In this document: positions 1-5,899 of the stretch, piece by piece
Layout of the letters: the number at the start of each line of letters is the position of its first letter
Numbering within the stretch: the stretch's first letter is position 1
Origin: JAPLHV01 sp964464245
Lineage (GTDB): Bacteria > Caldisericota > JANLFM01
Direction of reading: 5' to 3'
NCBI GenBank assembly: GCA_964464245.1
Contig: CAYXFH010000040.1
Span: forward strand, 1 to 10,487
Length of the DNA stretch: 10,487 nucleotides
The notes under the pieces: generated by a model
The model's database searches: none
What the model was told of the DNA's origin: nothing
The model's input: only the letters and a program-made list of their open reading frames with translations
Program-made: the position numbers and the translations under genes

Positions 1-202
1 CCAAGGCCACCTCCCCCAGCGGTTCCAGGGTGCGGAAATAGAAGAGGTAGAGCAGGATCACCACGGCCCCCAGGGCAAGCGCCACCCAGGGGTAGTTTCT
101 CTCCCACCAGTGCGGTTTGAACAAGGGCCCCAGGGCGATGGCCAGGAGCATCAGGAGGAAAGGGATGGAAGCCCAGAGGGGGACGCTCAACGATTCATGC
201 AT
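1..202 (-). CDS. Putative sodium:proton antiporter / CitMHS_2-type transporter, N-terminal fragment
   Basis: Only the first 67 codons are inside the window; the gene runs off the left edge. Translated by hand from an ATG at 202-200, the peptide begins MHESLSVPLWASIPF and has two hydrophobic segments, about residues 8-29 and 38-58, separated by a short loop with HWWERN. The pattern of an early helix ending in a GPLF-like motif, then a W-E-x-N loop and a second helix, resembles the start of the CitMHS_2 group often annotated as sodium:proton antiporters; this is recognition from memory, not a search. An AAGGA Shine-Dalgarno (217-213) lies 10 bases upstream of the ATG. GC is about 63% and GC3 about 87% (58 of 67 codons), clearly above the genes to the right. 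It is separated from mmdB by 187 bases, so it probably starts its own transcript. A role in Na+/H+ exchange next to a Na+-pumping decarboxylase would make sense but is inferred. Confidence 0.6.
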   Translation of the reverse strand, partial: MHESLSVPLWASIPFLLMLLAIALGPLFKPHWWERNYPWVALALGAVVILLYLFYFRTLEPLGEVAL

Positions 203-389
203 TCTCGGTCATTCCTTTTTGCGCCGGTTGGAGCGCATTGTTCCAGATGAAAGGAAAGGTGGAAAGCGCTCGAGATTCCAACGGTAAGAAATCACCGAAC
301 CTCTGGTGGTAAGCTAATCCAACCACGCACTATCAATTAACTATAAAAACTGTTGATGGGTGATTCCTAAGGGTTGCGAATCGGAGTAT
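203..389 (-). promoter_or_regulatory. Gap between mmdB and the antiporter; possible weak promoter
   Basis: This 187-base gap is the longest in the window. Read on the minus strand it has an AT-rich patch (about 331-350) with a TATAGT hexamer at 345-340 that could serve as a -10 box, but there is no good -35 at the right distance. A 5-bp stem (TGCGC/GCGCA, 220-237) sits just upstream of the antiporter ribosome site, and other 5-bp inverted repeats occur at 260-280 and 363-383. None looks like a rho-independent terminator. I infer a promoter here only because the downstream gene is spaced away and differs in composition. Confidence 0.2.
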
Positions 390-1508
390 TTATCGACCCA
401 ATAATGCCAAAAACACACCGGCAGCCACGGCTGTGCCGATGACGCCAGCCACATTGGGACCCATGGCATGCATCAATAGGAAATTCCCGGGGTTTTCCCG
501 TTGGCCTTCGCGCTGCGATACCCTCGCAGCCATCGGCACTGCGGAAACACCTGCTGAACCGATCAAGGGGTTCACTTTGCCTCGCGTCACTACGTAGAAG
601 AGTTTTCCCAGCAAGACACCGCCGGCCGTACTGAAGGCAAAGGCAATGAGGCCAAGAAGAACGATGCCAAGGGTCTTGGCAGTAAGAAAGGTGTCTCCCT
701 GCATGGTTGCTCCGACACTGGTGGCGAGGAAAATGGTGACAATGTTGATCAAATCGTTGGCAGCGGTATTGGCCAATCGGTCAACAACTCCGGATTCCTT
801 GAGGATGTTCCCAAGCATAAACATGCCGATGAGGGGGCCAACTGCAGGAAAAACAAGGCTGACGACGATTGTAACGACGATCGGGAAGAGGACTTTTTCA
901 ACCCTCGAGACCGGCCTCAATTGAGCCATCACCACGGAGCGTTCCTTCTTGGTAGTGAGAAGGCGCATGATCGGAGGTTGGATAATAGGCACCAGCGACA
1001 TATAGGTGTAGGCAGCCAATGCGACGGTTCCTAATAAATGAGGAGCGAGCGCCACTGCGGTATAGATCGTAGTTGGACCATCCGCTCCGCCGATGATTCC
1101 GATGGAAGCGGCTTCCAATATGGTGAACCCGAGCAGTTGGGCGAAAAGCATGGCGACAAATACGCCGAATTGTGCGGCTGCTCCCATCAAAATGGTCCAC
1201 GGGTTGGCGATCAAAGGGCCGAAATCGGTCATCGCTCCCAACCCAAGGAAAATTAACAACGGGAAGAACTCCGATTCCACTCCGTAGTGCAGCAGCAGGT
1301 AGATTATGCCGGAGGGAGCATCCAGGATTCCTGTGAGGGGCAGATTGGCAAGAACGCAACCGAAGCCGATCGGCAGCAGCAGCAGGGGTTCGGTTTTCTT
1401 GAAGATGGCCAGGAATACGAACAACAACCCCACCAAGATCATGACCCCCTGTTGCCAGGTCAACGCTGAGAAGCCGGTTATTTGGGACAAGCGGATGATT
1501 GCATCCAT
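390..1508 (-). CDS. mmdB: Methylmalonyl-CoA-type decarboxylase beta subunit, Na+-translocating membrane pump
   Basis: A 372-residue, very hydrophobic protein of the OadB/MmdB/GcdB family, the membrane subunit that couples release of CO2 from carboxybiotin to export of Na+. Length matches Veillonella MmdB (about 373 residues). Family hallmarks visible are the re-entrant motif GIIGGADGPTTIY at 137-149, whose Asp143 corresponds to the essential Asp203 of Klebsiella OadB, and the C-terminal motif MGPNVAGVIGTAVAAG at 349-364. Multiple hydrophobic segments span the protein; positively charged stretches such as residues 187-189 (KKE) mark likely loops. The ATG at 1508-1506 starts 6 bases after the stop of mmdC; no strong Shine-Dalgarno precedes it (a GGAG lies about 15 bases away), so translation may be coupled to mmdC. 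It is the last gene of the decarboxylase operon. The family is secure; whether the coupling ion is Na+ rather than H+ and which acyl-CoA is used are inferred. Confidence 0.93.
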   Translation of the reverse strand: MDAIIRLSQITGFSALTWQQGVMILVGLLFVFLAIFKKTEPLLLLPIGFGCVLANLPLTGILDAPSGIIYLLLHYGVESEFFPLLIFLGLGAMTDFGPLIANPWTILMGAAAQFGVFVAMLFAQLLGFTILEAASIGIIGGADGPTTIYTAVALAPHLLGTVALAAYTYMSLVPIIQPPIMRLLTTKKERSVVMAQLRPVSRVEKVLFPIVVTIVVSLVFPAVGPLIGMFMLGNILKESGVVDRLANTAANDLINIVTIFLATSVGATMQGDTFLTAKTLGIVLLGLIAFAFSTAGGVLLGKLFYVVTRGKVNPLIGSAGVSAVPMAARVSQREGQRENPGNFLLMHAMGPNVAGVIGTAVAAGVFLALLGR

Positions 1509-1514
1509 CTGTGA

Positions 1515-1907
1515 TTATCCGATCTCCAGCAACTGCTCTCCCATCTCCACCATCTGACCAACAGACACGAAAACCTTCTTGACGGTGCAGTCATAGGGAG
1601 CAAATAATTCGTTTTCCATCTTCATCGCCTCAATCAATAGTAGGAGGGCGCCCCGCTTGAGCGTGTCGCCTGCTTTCACCTGAATCGTAGAGATCTTGCC
1701 GGGAAGAGGGGCTGTAACGACACCAAGCGCTGCCGCGATTTTCGTGGTTTTCGGGGATGCGCTTATGGCTTGTGAAATCGGAGGAGGCGCAATCACCTCG
1801 CTAACCGGTTTCACTGTCTCCTTTTGGATTACACTATCCTTTTCCAACTCTTCTACCTCAATCAGAAATACTTCATCTTCCACTTTCACTTTGAACTTTC
1901 TAATCAC
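1515..1907 (-). CDS. mmdC: Biotin carrier subunit of the decarboxylase
   Basis: A 130-residue biotin carrier, close to the 129 residues of Veillonella MmdC. The C-terminal half (about residues 64-130) is a biotinyl/lipoyl domain: TAPLPGKI at 65-72, then EAMKMENE at 93-100 with Lys96 as the expected biotinylation site, and a closing beta-strand region GQMVEMGEQLLEIG. The N-terminal 25 residues are rich in charged and beta-branched residues, as in other decarboxylase gamma chains, and join the carrier by a short Pro/Ala/Ser linker (about 37-62). That linker is modest compared with the long Pro-Ala hinges of oxaloacetate decarboxylases. The start is a GTG at 1907-1905 that overlaps the mmdD stop by 8 bases (GTGATTAG), with a GGAG about 10 bases upstream, implying translational coupling. 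The carrier would shuttle CO2 from MmdA to MmdB. No biotin protein ligase is in the window, so that must be encoded elsewhere. Confidence 0.93.
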   Translation of the reverse strand: MIRKFKVKVEDEVFLIEVEELEKDSVIQKETVKPVSEVIAPPPISQAISASPKTTKIAAALGVVTAPLPGKISTIQVKAGDTLKRGALLLLIEAMKMENELFAPYDCTVKKVFVSVGQMVEMGEQLLEIG

Positions 1908-2250
1908 GATTCCAGCGCTCCATCTTGATCATTTTGAAGGATTTGCGATGCGGTCGAGGTACTAGGGTGGTTGTCCCCTGTTCGATCGTGGCCATCTTGG
2001 GCTGTTGCTCGAGGCCGGCGGAGACTGCGGCCATGATCGCTGCCATTTTCGTCTTGCTGAGGTGTAAACCTATGGTTGATTGGGGAAGCGCCGTCTCAAC
2101 GCTTGACGATCCGGCTTGATGGGAGGGCCGGTAAAATATGTATCGGAAGAGGGTGAGAATCGCTCCCAGGATCGCAAGCACAGCAAAGACACTGAGCATC
2201 CCGATAAGGGAAAGGAGAACTCCGTCCCACAAGGTCACAAATTGCATCAT
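1900..2250 (-). CDS. mmdD: Small membrane-anchor (delta/OadG-like) subunit of the decarboxylase
   Basis: A 116-residue protein with one strong transmembrane segment at about residues 12-39 (LLSLIGMLSVFAVLAILGAI within it), followed by a basic RYIFYRP stop-transfer region and a polar cytoplasmic tail. This architecture and length match MmdD of Veillonella (115 residues) and the OadG family, whose tail holds the carboxyltransferase and biotin carrier on the membrane pump. The Pro/Arg-containing C-terminal end (TLVPRPHRKSFKMIKMERW) is in the position where family members contact the carboxyltransferase. Two adjacent ATG codons are possible starts (2250-2248 and 2247-2245); I keep the first. It follows mmdA by 11 bases and overlaps mmdC by 8. 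Sequence conservation in this family is low, so the call rests on topology, size and gene order. Confidence 0.85.
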   Translation of the reverse strand: MMQFVTLWDGVLLSLIGMLSVFAVLAILGAILTLFRYIFYRPSHQAGSSSVETALPQSTIGLHLSKTKMAAIMAAVSAGLEQQPKMATIEQGTTTLVPRPHRKSFKMIKMERWNRD

Positions 2251-2261
2251 CTGCCTGCTTT

Positions 2262-3803
2262 CTATAAGGGCATGTTACTGTGCTTTTTATCGGGCGCCTC
2301 GACGCTCTTGGAGCGCAGAAACTCCAAAGCGCTAGCCAATATCAGCCTCGTATCTTTTGGATCGATGATATCGTCCACATAACTGCGCTCAGCAGCTCGG
2401 AAAGGATTGGAAAACTGCGTTCGGTATTGTTCGATTTTCTCTTTTCGGGCTTGCGCCGGATCAGCGGCCTCGGCGATCTCTTTGCGGAAACAGGTATTGA
2501 CAGCTCCTTCAGCGCCCATCACCGCAACCTCTGCTGTCGGATAGGCAAACGATAGATCACCCCCCAAGTGCTTCGAGCACATAGCAATGTAGGCGCCACC
2601 GTAAGCCTTTCGAAGGATCAGGGTAATCTTTGGCACTGTCGCCTCACTGTAGGCGAAGAGTACTTTGGCGCCGTGCCGAATGATTCCACCATGTTCTTGT
2701 TCGATGCCGGGGAAGAATCCTGGCGTATCCACAAGCGTGATCAGGGGAATATTGAAGCAATCGCAGAAACGGACGAAGCGAGCAATTTTATCGGACGCAT
2801 TGATGTCCATCGCTCCGGCACGGTATTGCGTTTGATTGGCTACGATCCCCACGGCTCGCCCTCCCAATCGAGAAAAACCGACGACTGCGTTCGGTGCAAA
2901 GAGTGCGTGGACTTCCAGGAAATCGCCGAGATCGACAAACCGATGGATCACATCCTTCACATCATAGGATTTAGAGGGATTCGCGGGAACGATCACCCGT
3001 AACGATTCATCTTCTCGGCTGATTGAATCCTCATTCGTAGTCAGTGGAGCTTCATGCAGATAGTTGTCTGGAAGAAAAGAAAGGAGCTTCTTTACCAAGG
3101 AAATCGCTGCACTGTCGTCTTTTGTGAGAAAATGCGCCACTCCGCTCAGTTGATTGTGGACCAAGCCTCCACCCAACTGCTCGTGGGTCGTTTTCTGACC
3201 CGTCACCGCTTCTAATACGTCGGGGCCGGTAATGTACATCGTGGCAATCTCAGTCATAATCACGAAATCCATCAGGGATGGCGAATAGGCTGCTCCGGCT
3301 GCCACCGGACCCAACACCATCGAAATTTGAGGTATTGCACCAGAGGCAAGGCTGTTTCGCTTCATCACTTCAGCGATGCTCATCAATGAGTCGATACCCT
3401 CTTGAATGCGAGCGCCGCCTGAATCATTCAAGCAAAGAAAGGGAATGCCCATTTTCAGAGCTAGATCCTGCATATTCATCATTTTCAGACCATGCATCTC
3501 CCCTATCGAACCACCTAGGACGGAGAAGTCCTGGGCAGACAAGGCGACACGCCGGCCATTCACCAAACCTAATCCAGTAATCACCCCTTCTGCGGGGATG
3601 TCTTTCTTATCCAACCCAAAGTAGGTAGACCGTGTTTTTACAAATCGGTCCAACTCCTGGAAAGATCCGGGATCCAATAACAGCTCAATCCGTTCACGCG
3701 CCGTAAGCTGGCCTTTCTTATGCCGTGCTTCCGCTGCCTTTTCTCCCATTCCCTCGGTAATTTTTTTCTTCTGTTCTGCCAATTGTGCAATAAGATCGTC
3801 CAC
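2262..3803 (-). CDS. mmdA: Methylmalonyl-CoA-type decarboxylase alpha subunit, carboxyltransferase
   Basis: A 513-residue acyl-CoA carboxyltransferase (PF01039 family) of the MmdA/PccB size class, clearly shorter than glutaconyl-CoA decarboxylase alpha chains (about 590). It has the N-half CoA-site motif NDSGGARIQEG at 126-136, GPVAAGAAYSPSLMDF at 165-180, and the C-half motif PGFFPGIEQEHGG at 361-373 followed by RKAYGGAYIAMCSKHLGGD (398-416). These glycine-rich turns form the two oxyanion holes of the family. It should move the carboxyl group from an acyl-CoA to biotin on MmdC. Linkage to membrane genes mmdD and mmdB argues for a decarboxylase rather than a carboxylase, and there is no biotin carboxylase in the window. 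Ile406 lies where propionyl-CoA carboxylases have the specificity Asp, so the exact substrate stays open. The start is a GTG at 3803-3801, supported by GGAGG six bases upstream. The C-terminal tail (about 500-513) is short and polar. Confidence 0.93.
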   Translation of the reverse strand: MDDLIAQLAEQKKKITEGMGEKAAEARHKKGQLTARERIELLLDPGSFQELDRFVKTRSTYFGLDKKDIPAEGVITGLGLVNGRRVALSAQDFSVLGGSIGEMHGLKMMNMQDLALKMGIPFLCLNDSGGARIQEGIDSLMSIAEVMKRNSLASGAIPQISMVLGPVAAGAAYSPSLMDFVIMTEIATMYITGPDVLEAVTGQKTTHEQLGGGLVHNQLSGVAHFLTKDDSAAISLVKKLLSFLPDNYLHEAPLTTNEDSISREDESLRVIVPANPSKSYDVKDVIHRFVDLGDFLEVHALFAPNAVVGFSRLGGRAVGIVANQTQYRAGAMDINASDKIARFVRFCDCFNIPLITLVDTPGFFPGIEQEHGGIIRHGAKVLFAYSEATVPKITLILRKAYGGAYIAMCSKHLGGDLSFAYPTAEVAVMGAEGAVNTCFRKEIAEAADPAQARKEKIEQYRTQFSNPFRAAERSYVDDIIDPKDTRLILASALEFLRSKSVEAPDKKHSNMPL

Positions 3804-3809
3804 TAGTTT

Positions 3810-3814
3810 CCTCC
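3810..3814 (-). promoter_or_regulatory. Shine-Dalgarno GGAGG that fixes the GTG start of mmdA
   Basis: Read on the minus strand, GGAGG is followed by six bases (AAACTA) and then GTG. No ATG is available at a comparable distance, so this site supports GTG as the real start codon. Confidence 0.8.
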
Positions 3815-3820
3815 ACTTGA

Positions 3821-3846
3821 TCGAACCATCCAGACTCGAACCGTCC
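3821..3846 (-). repeat. Imperfect tandem 11-base repeat in the mmdA leader
   Basis: On the minus strand GGACGGTTCGA (3846-3836) and GGATGGTTCGA (3831-3821) agree at 10 of 11 positions with a 15-base period. The pair sits between the hairpin at 3859-3895 and the mmdA ribosome site. It could be a direct-repeat regulator site or chance; no function is shown by the sequence. Confidence 0.35.
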
Positions 3847-3858
3847 GTCCCTTGGTAT

Positions 3859-3895
3859 GCTCAGGCAGACCTCCCCTAAGGAAGGCTGCCTGAGC
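3859..3895 (-). terminator. Perfect 10-bp stem-loop after the GNAT-like gene
   Basis: The arms GCTCAGGCAG (3859-3868) and CTGCCTGAGC (3886-3895) are perfect inverted repeats around a 17-base loop that can add three more pairs after one bulged base. The structure begins eight bases past the stop codon of the upstream gene and lies 55 bases before mmdA. On the minus strand the sequence after it is ATACCAAGGG, with no U-tract, so it is either a poor intrinsic terminator or an mRNA-processing or stability element separating the decarboxylase genes from those upstream. Confidence 0.5.
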
Positions 3896-3902
3896 CTCTT
3901 CG

Positions 3903-4640
3903 TTATACAAGGATTTCCGTGGGGATGATGAGCTGTTTGTTTTTTTCTAGCAAATCCGGCGGTGGATTGGGCAAAAGCTCCGTCCCAGCCAACTGTTTGG
4001 TGTAATCACGGATATAGGCATTCCAGTACTTGCGGGTGAGGTAAAAAACACGGGCGCCACCTAATTCATGTTGCACATCCGGGTATGGGTAGGTTGGCAG
4101 GGCCATGCCGATGCCCCACCTCTTCCAACCGTTGTAGCTCTCATAGGTGGCCCAGAACTCTTCTTGCTGAAGCTCTTCAAAGCAGTAGACGCATTTCGCA
4201 TAATATAGGACTGCTCCTGCGTTCATCCCGCGCATGAAGGCCATTGTATGCAAGCTGATGTTGATCTTCTCATTGAGCAGGCGGCCATTGGCGATACCCG
4301 CCAACACGCCATCCACCGTTCCAATCAAGAAATACTCATCTTTCATCCGATTCCGCAATAACGCCAACAATTCGGCGTATACGCGCGCTCCAACCACATC
4401 GTAAAGGTCCCGATCGACATCCATATAGCGCTTGATGTAGGGAAGAACGAGAGGAATCTCCTCTCGCTCGATGGATCGGATCAACATGGTTCTCTTGGCG
4501 CCGTCCTTCTGCTTCAAATCGCAGTACCTTGGAGACCAAGGCGTAAGTTCCATGCTTGGTGGGCTCAGAATAGGCTCGATCTCCTCGACCTTAAAGATGA
4601 TTTCCGTCTGGGAAACCTGCTCTGGTATTGCCTTCTTCAT
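3903..4640 (-). CDS. GNAT-like acyltransferase-fold protein of unknown function
   Basis: I do not recognise a named family, but residues about 52-205 read as a GNAT (Gcn5-related N-acetyltransferase) core. It has an N-terminal strand and helix (MLIRSIEREEIPLVLPYI), a beta hairpin (FLIGTVDGVLAGIANG, 104-119), then a strand leading into RGMNAGAVLYYAK at 137-149, which fits the acetyl-CoA pyrophosphate-binding motif R/Q-x-x-x-G-x/A, and ATYESYNGWKRWG (164-176), like the usual E-x-x-N helix after motif B. The first 51 residues are an extension of unknown role, kept because the ATG at 4640-4638 has an AAGGAG site five bases upstream. The C-terminal 40 residues are Pro-rich then charged. Cys147-type clusters (C150, C153) are present but no metal motif. 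It lies between an alcohol dehydrogenase and a decarboxylase, so a role with CoA-linked intermediates or protein acylation is possible; both are inference. Confidence 0.7.
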   Translation of the reverse strand: MKKAIPEQVSQTEIIFKVEEIEPILSPPSMELTPWSPRYCDLKQKDGAKRTMLIRSIEREEIPLVLPYIKRYMDVDRDLYDVVGARVYAELLALLRNRMKDEYFLIGTVDGVLAGIANGRLLNEKINISLHTMAFMRGMNAGAVLYYAKCVYCFEELQQEEFWATYESYNGWKRWGIGMALPTYPYPDVQHELGGARVFYLTRKYWNAYIRDYTKQLAGTELLPNPPPDLLEKNKQLIIPTEILV

Positions 4641-4725
4641 GGATTCTCCTTCTATTGATCCATCTTTTCTTCGATGAGACCAAATCAGCTTGGGATAAAA
4701 ACATTAAAGCGGTAATTGACTCGGA

Positions 4726-4753
4726 GATCAATTGGTGAAAACCCAACGTGATC
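4726..4753 (-). terminator. Interrupted stem-loop at the end of the alcohol dehydrogenase gene
   Basis: GATCA (4726-4730) pairs with TGATC (4749-4753), then TTGG (4732-4735) with CCAA (4743-4746) across a small internal loop and a seven-base apical loop. The base of the stem overlaps the last base of the dehydrogenase stop codon. On the minus strand the following bases are TCCGAGTCAA, not a U-tract, so the evidence for termination is weak. Confidence 0.3.
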
Positions 4754-5778
4754 TAGGGCGTGGTAATGACGCTTCTACCCTTCACCTTCCGGTCAATGAT
4801 CAACTGAATGGCGTCATTCACCTTCTCTAATGGAATTCGATTGGCGACAATGGTGGTAATCCTTCCCTCGTTGGCGTACCGCAGGGAGAGTTCCAGGTCC
4901 CTCTTACAACCGGCCACAGATGTCAGAATTTGCCCTTCCTTCAACAGCATACCGATAGGGTAGAAATTGAGCATATCTTCCTTACGATAGCCGATGATGA
5001 CCAAGCGCCCACGGCAAGCCAAGGAGTCGACCATGGCATTCCAACCCACTGTGCTACCAACCAAATCATAAACTACATCTAAGCCGGCGCCGGCGGTTGC
5101 TTTCTTGATCGCTTCAGGCAACGCCGCATAGTCCGAACAGACAATCGCATCGTCTGCGCCTACCTCTTTGGCGAGAGTGGCCTTCTCTTCTGAGTCAGCG
5201 ATGGCGATCACTTTGGCGCCACAGATCTTGGCGACCTGGATGCACATCAGGCCGACTCCCCCTACTCCATGCACGCCGACGATGTCACCGATCTTCGTGC
5301 TGGCTAACCGTGTGGCATGAACGGCAGTCATACCGGAGCATGCGTGAACAGCGCCTTCCTCGTACGAGACATTAGCCGGTAGGGCGACCAAGGAGCGGAT
5401 TGGCGCCCGGACGTACTCCTGAAAACCGCCATCCGCATTGAAACCAAGCTGGCCGGCAGCCTGTGTGCACATGTTTTCCATGTCGTTACGGCAATTGAAG
5501 CAATTTCCGCAACTCATCAGGTTGTAAACTGCAACGCGATCTTCAACTTTAAAGGAAGTCTTGACGGAAGAGTCGATCGACTCGATGTCTCCCGCTATTT
5601 CATGCCCCAAAGCCATGGGGGCAGTAACCGACATCAGACCTTCCACAAAGTGAATCTCCGTCCCACATACCCCGGCTGCTTTCACTTTGATAATTGCATA
5701 TCCTGCCAGAAGCTCTGGTTTTTCAACATCTTCCAATCTCAGCTTAGATTCGCCTGGATGAAGCCTTGCTGCTTTCAT
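4753..5778 (-). CDS. Zinc-dependent medium-chain alcohol dehydrogenase
   Basis: A 341-residue member of the zinc-containing MDR superfamily, likely oxidising an alcohol (or reducing an aldehyde or ketone) with NAD(H). Catalytic zinc ligands are Cys38 (GVCGTEIH), His59 with Glu60 (GHE), and probably Cys147 (HACSGMTAVHA). The structural zinc lobe is complete: Cys90, Cys93, Cys96 and Cys104 in SCGNCFNCRNDMENMC. The Rossmann fold carries GVGGVG at 171-176, with Asp195 (IAIADS) at the end of the second strand, which favours NAD over NADP. Length and layout are normal, with no sign of damage. The ATG at 5778-5776 has GAGG eight bases upstream. Gaps of about 120 bases upstream and 112 downstream, each with a stem-loop, separate it from the lipoprotein and GNAT-like genes. 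The substrate cannot be read from sequence; the neighbourhood suggests a step in catabolism of an imported compound. Confidence 0.88.
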   Translation of the reverse strand: MKAARLHPGESKLRLEDVEKPELLAGYAIIKVKAAGVCGTEIHFVEGLMSVTAPMALGHEIAGDIESIDSSVKTSFKVEDRVAVYNLMSCGNCFNCRNDMENMCTQAAGQLGFNADGGFQEYVRAPIRSLVALPANVSYEEGAVHACSGMTAVHATRLASTKIGDIVGVHGVGGVGLMCIQVAKICGAKVIAIADSEEKATLAKEVGADDAIVCSDYAALPEAIKKATAGAGLDVVYDLVGSTVGWNAMVDSLACRGRLVIIGYRKEDMLNFYPIGMLLKEGQILTSVAGCKRDLELSLRYANEGRITTIVANRIPLEKVNDAIQLIIDRKVKGRSVITTP

Positions 5779-5835
5779 TGTTCTCGCCTCAATTTAAAAA
5801 GATTTGGATCTCAATTGCCTCTTTTCATTTCCTAT

Positions 5836-5865
5836 GTCAAGGGCCTTTCGGGAAAGGCCCTTGAC
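5836..5865 (-). terminator. Perfect 13-bp hairpin between the lipoprotein and dehydrogenase genes
   Basis: GTCAAGGGCCTTT (5836-5848) and AAAGGCCCTTGAC (5853-5865) form a perfect 13-bp stem with a four-base loop (CCCG on the transcript), the strongest hairpin in the window. It lies 34 bases after the stop codon of the binding protein and 57 bases before the dehydrogenase ATG. The transcript continues ATAGGAAATG with no U-tract. It could terminate weakly, or protect the 3' end of the transporter message from exonucleases so the lipoprotein is made in excess; the second reading is inference by analogy with binding-protein operons. Confidence 0.6.
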
Positions 5866-5899
5866 GCATGCTAGATACTTCTATGCTAATTATTAAACC

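Noticed and set aside
220..237. TGCGC/GCGCA hairpin near the antiporter start
   Set aside because: The stem has only five pairs with an eight-base loop. In this GC-rich stretch that is expected by chance and it is not a terminator.
898..1359. A 153-codon minus-strand open frame in a second phase
   Set aside because: It is wholly inside mmdB, whose GGADGP motif region it overlaps in another frame, and it has an Arg/His-rich composition typical of a shadow frame.
2568..3002. A 144-codon plus-strand open frame
   Set aside because: It is antisense to mmdA across conserved carboxyltransferase motifs and has no recognisable domain or good ribosome site.
3821..3846. Possible tRNA remnant or attachment site, because GGTTCGA resembles a tRNA T-loop
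   Set aside because: The flanking bases give at most three of five T-stem pairs, no anticodon arm or acceptor stem can be built, and the motif occurs twice in tandem. I treat it as a direct repeat only.
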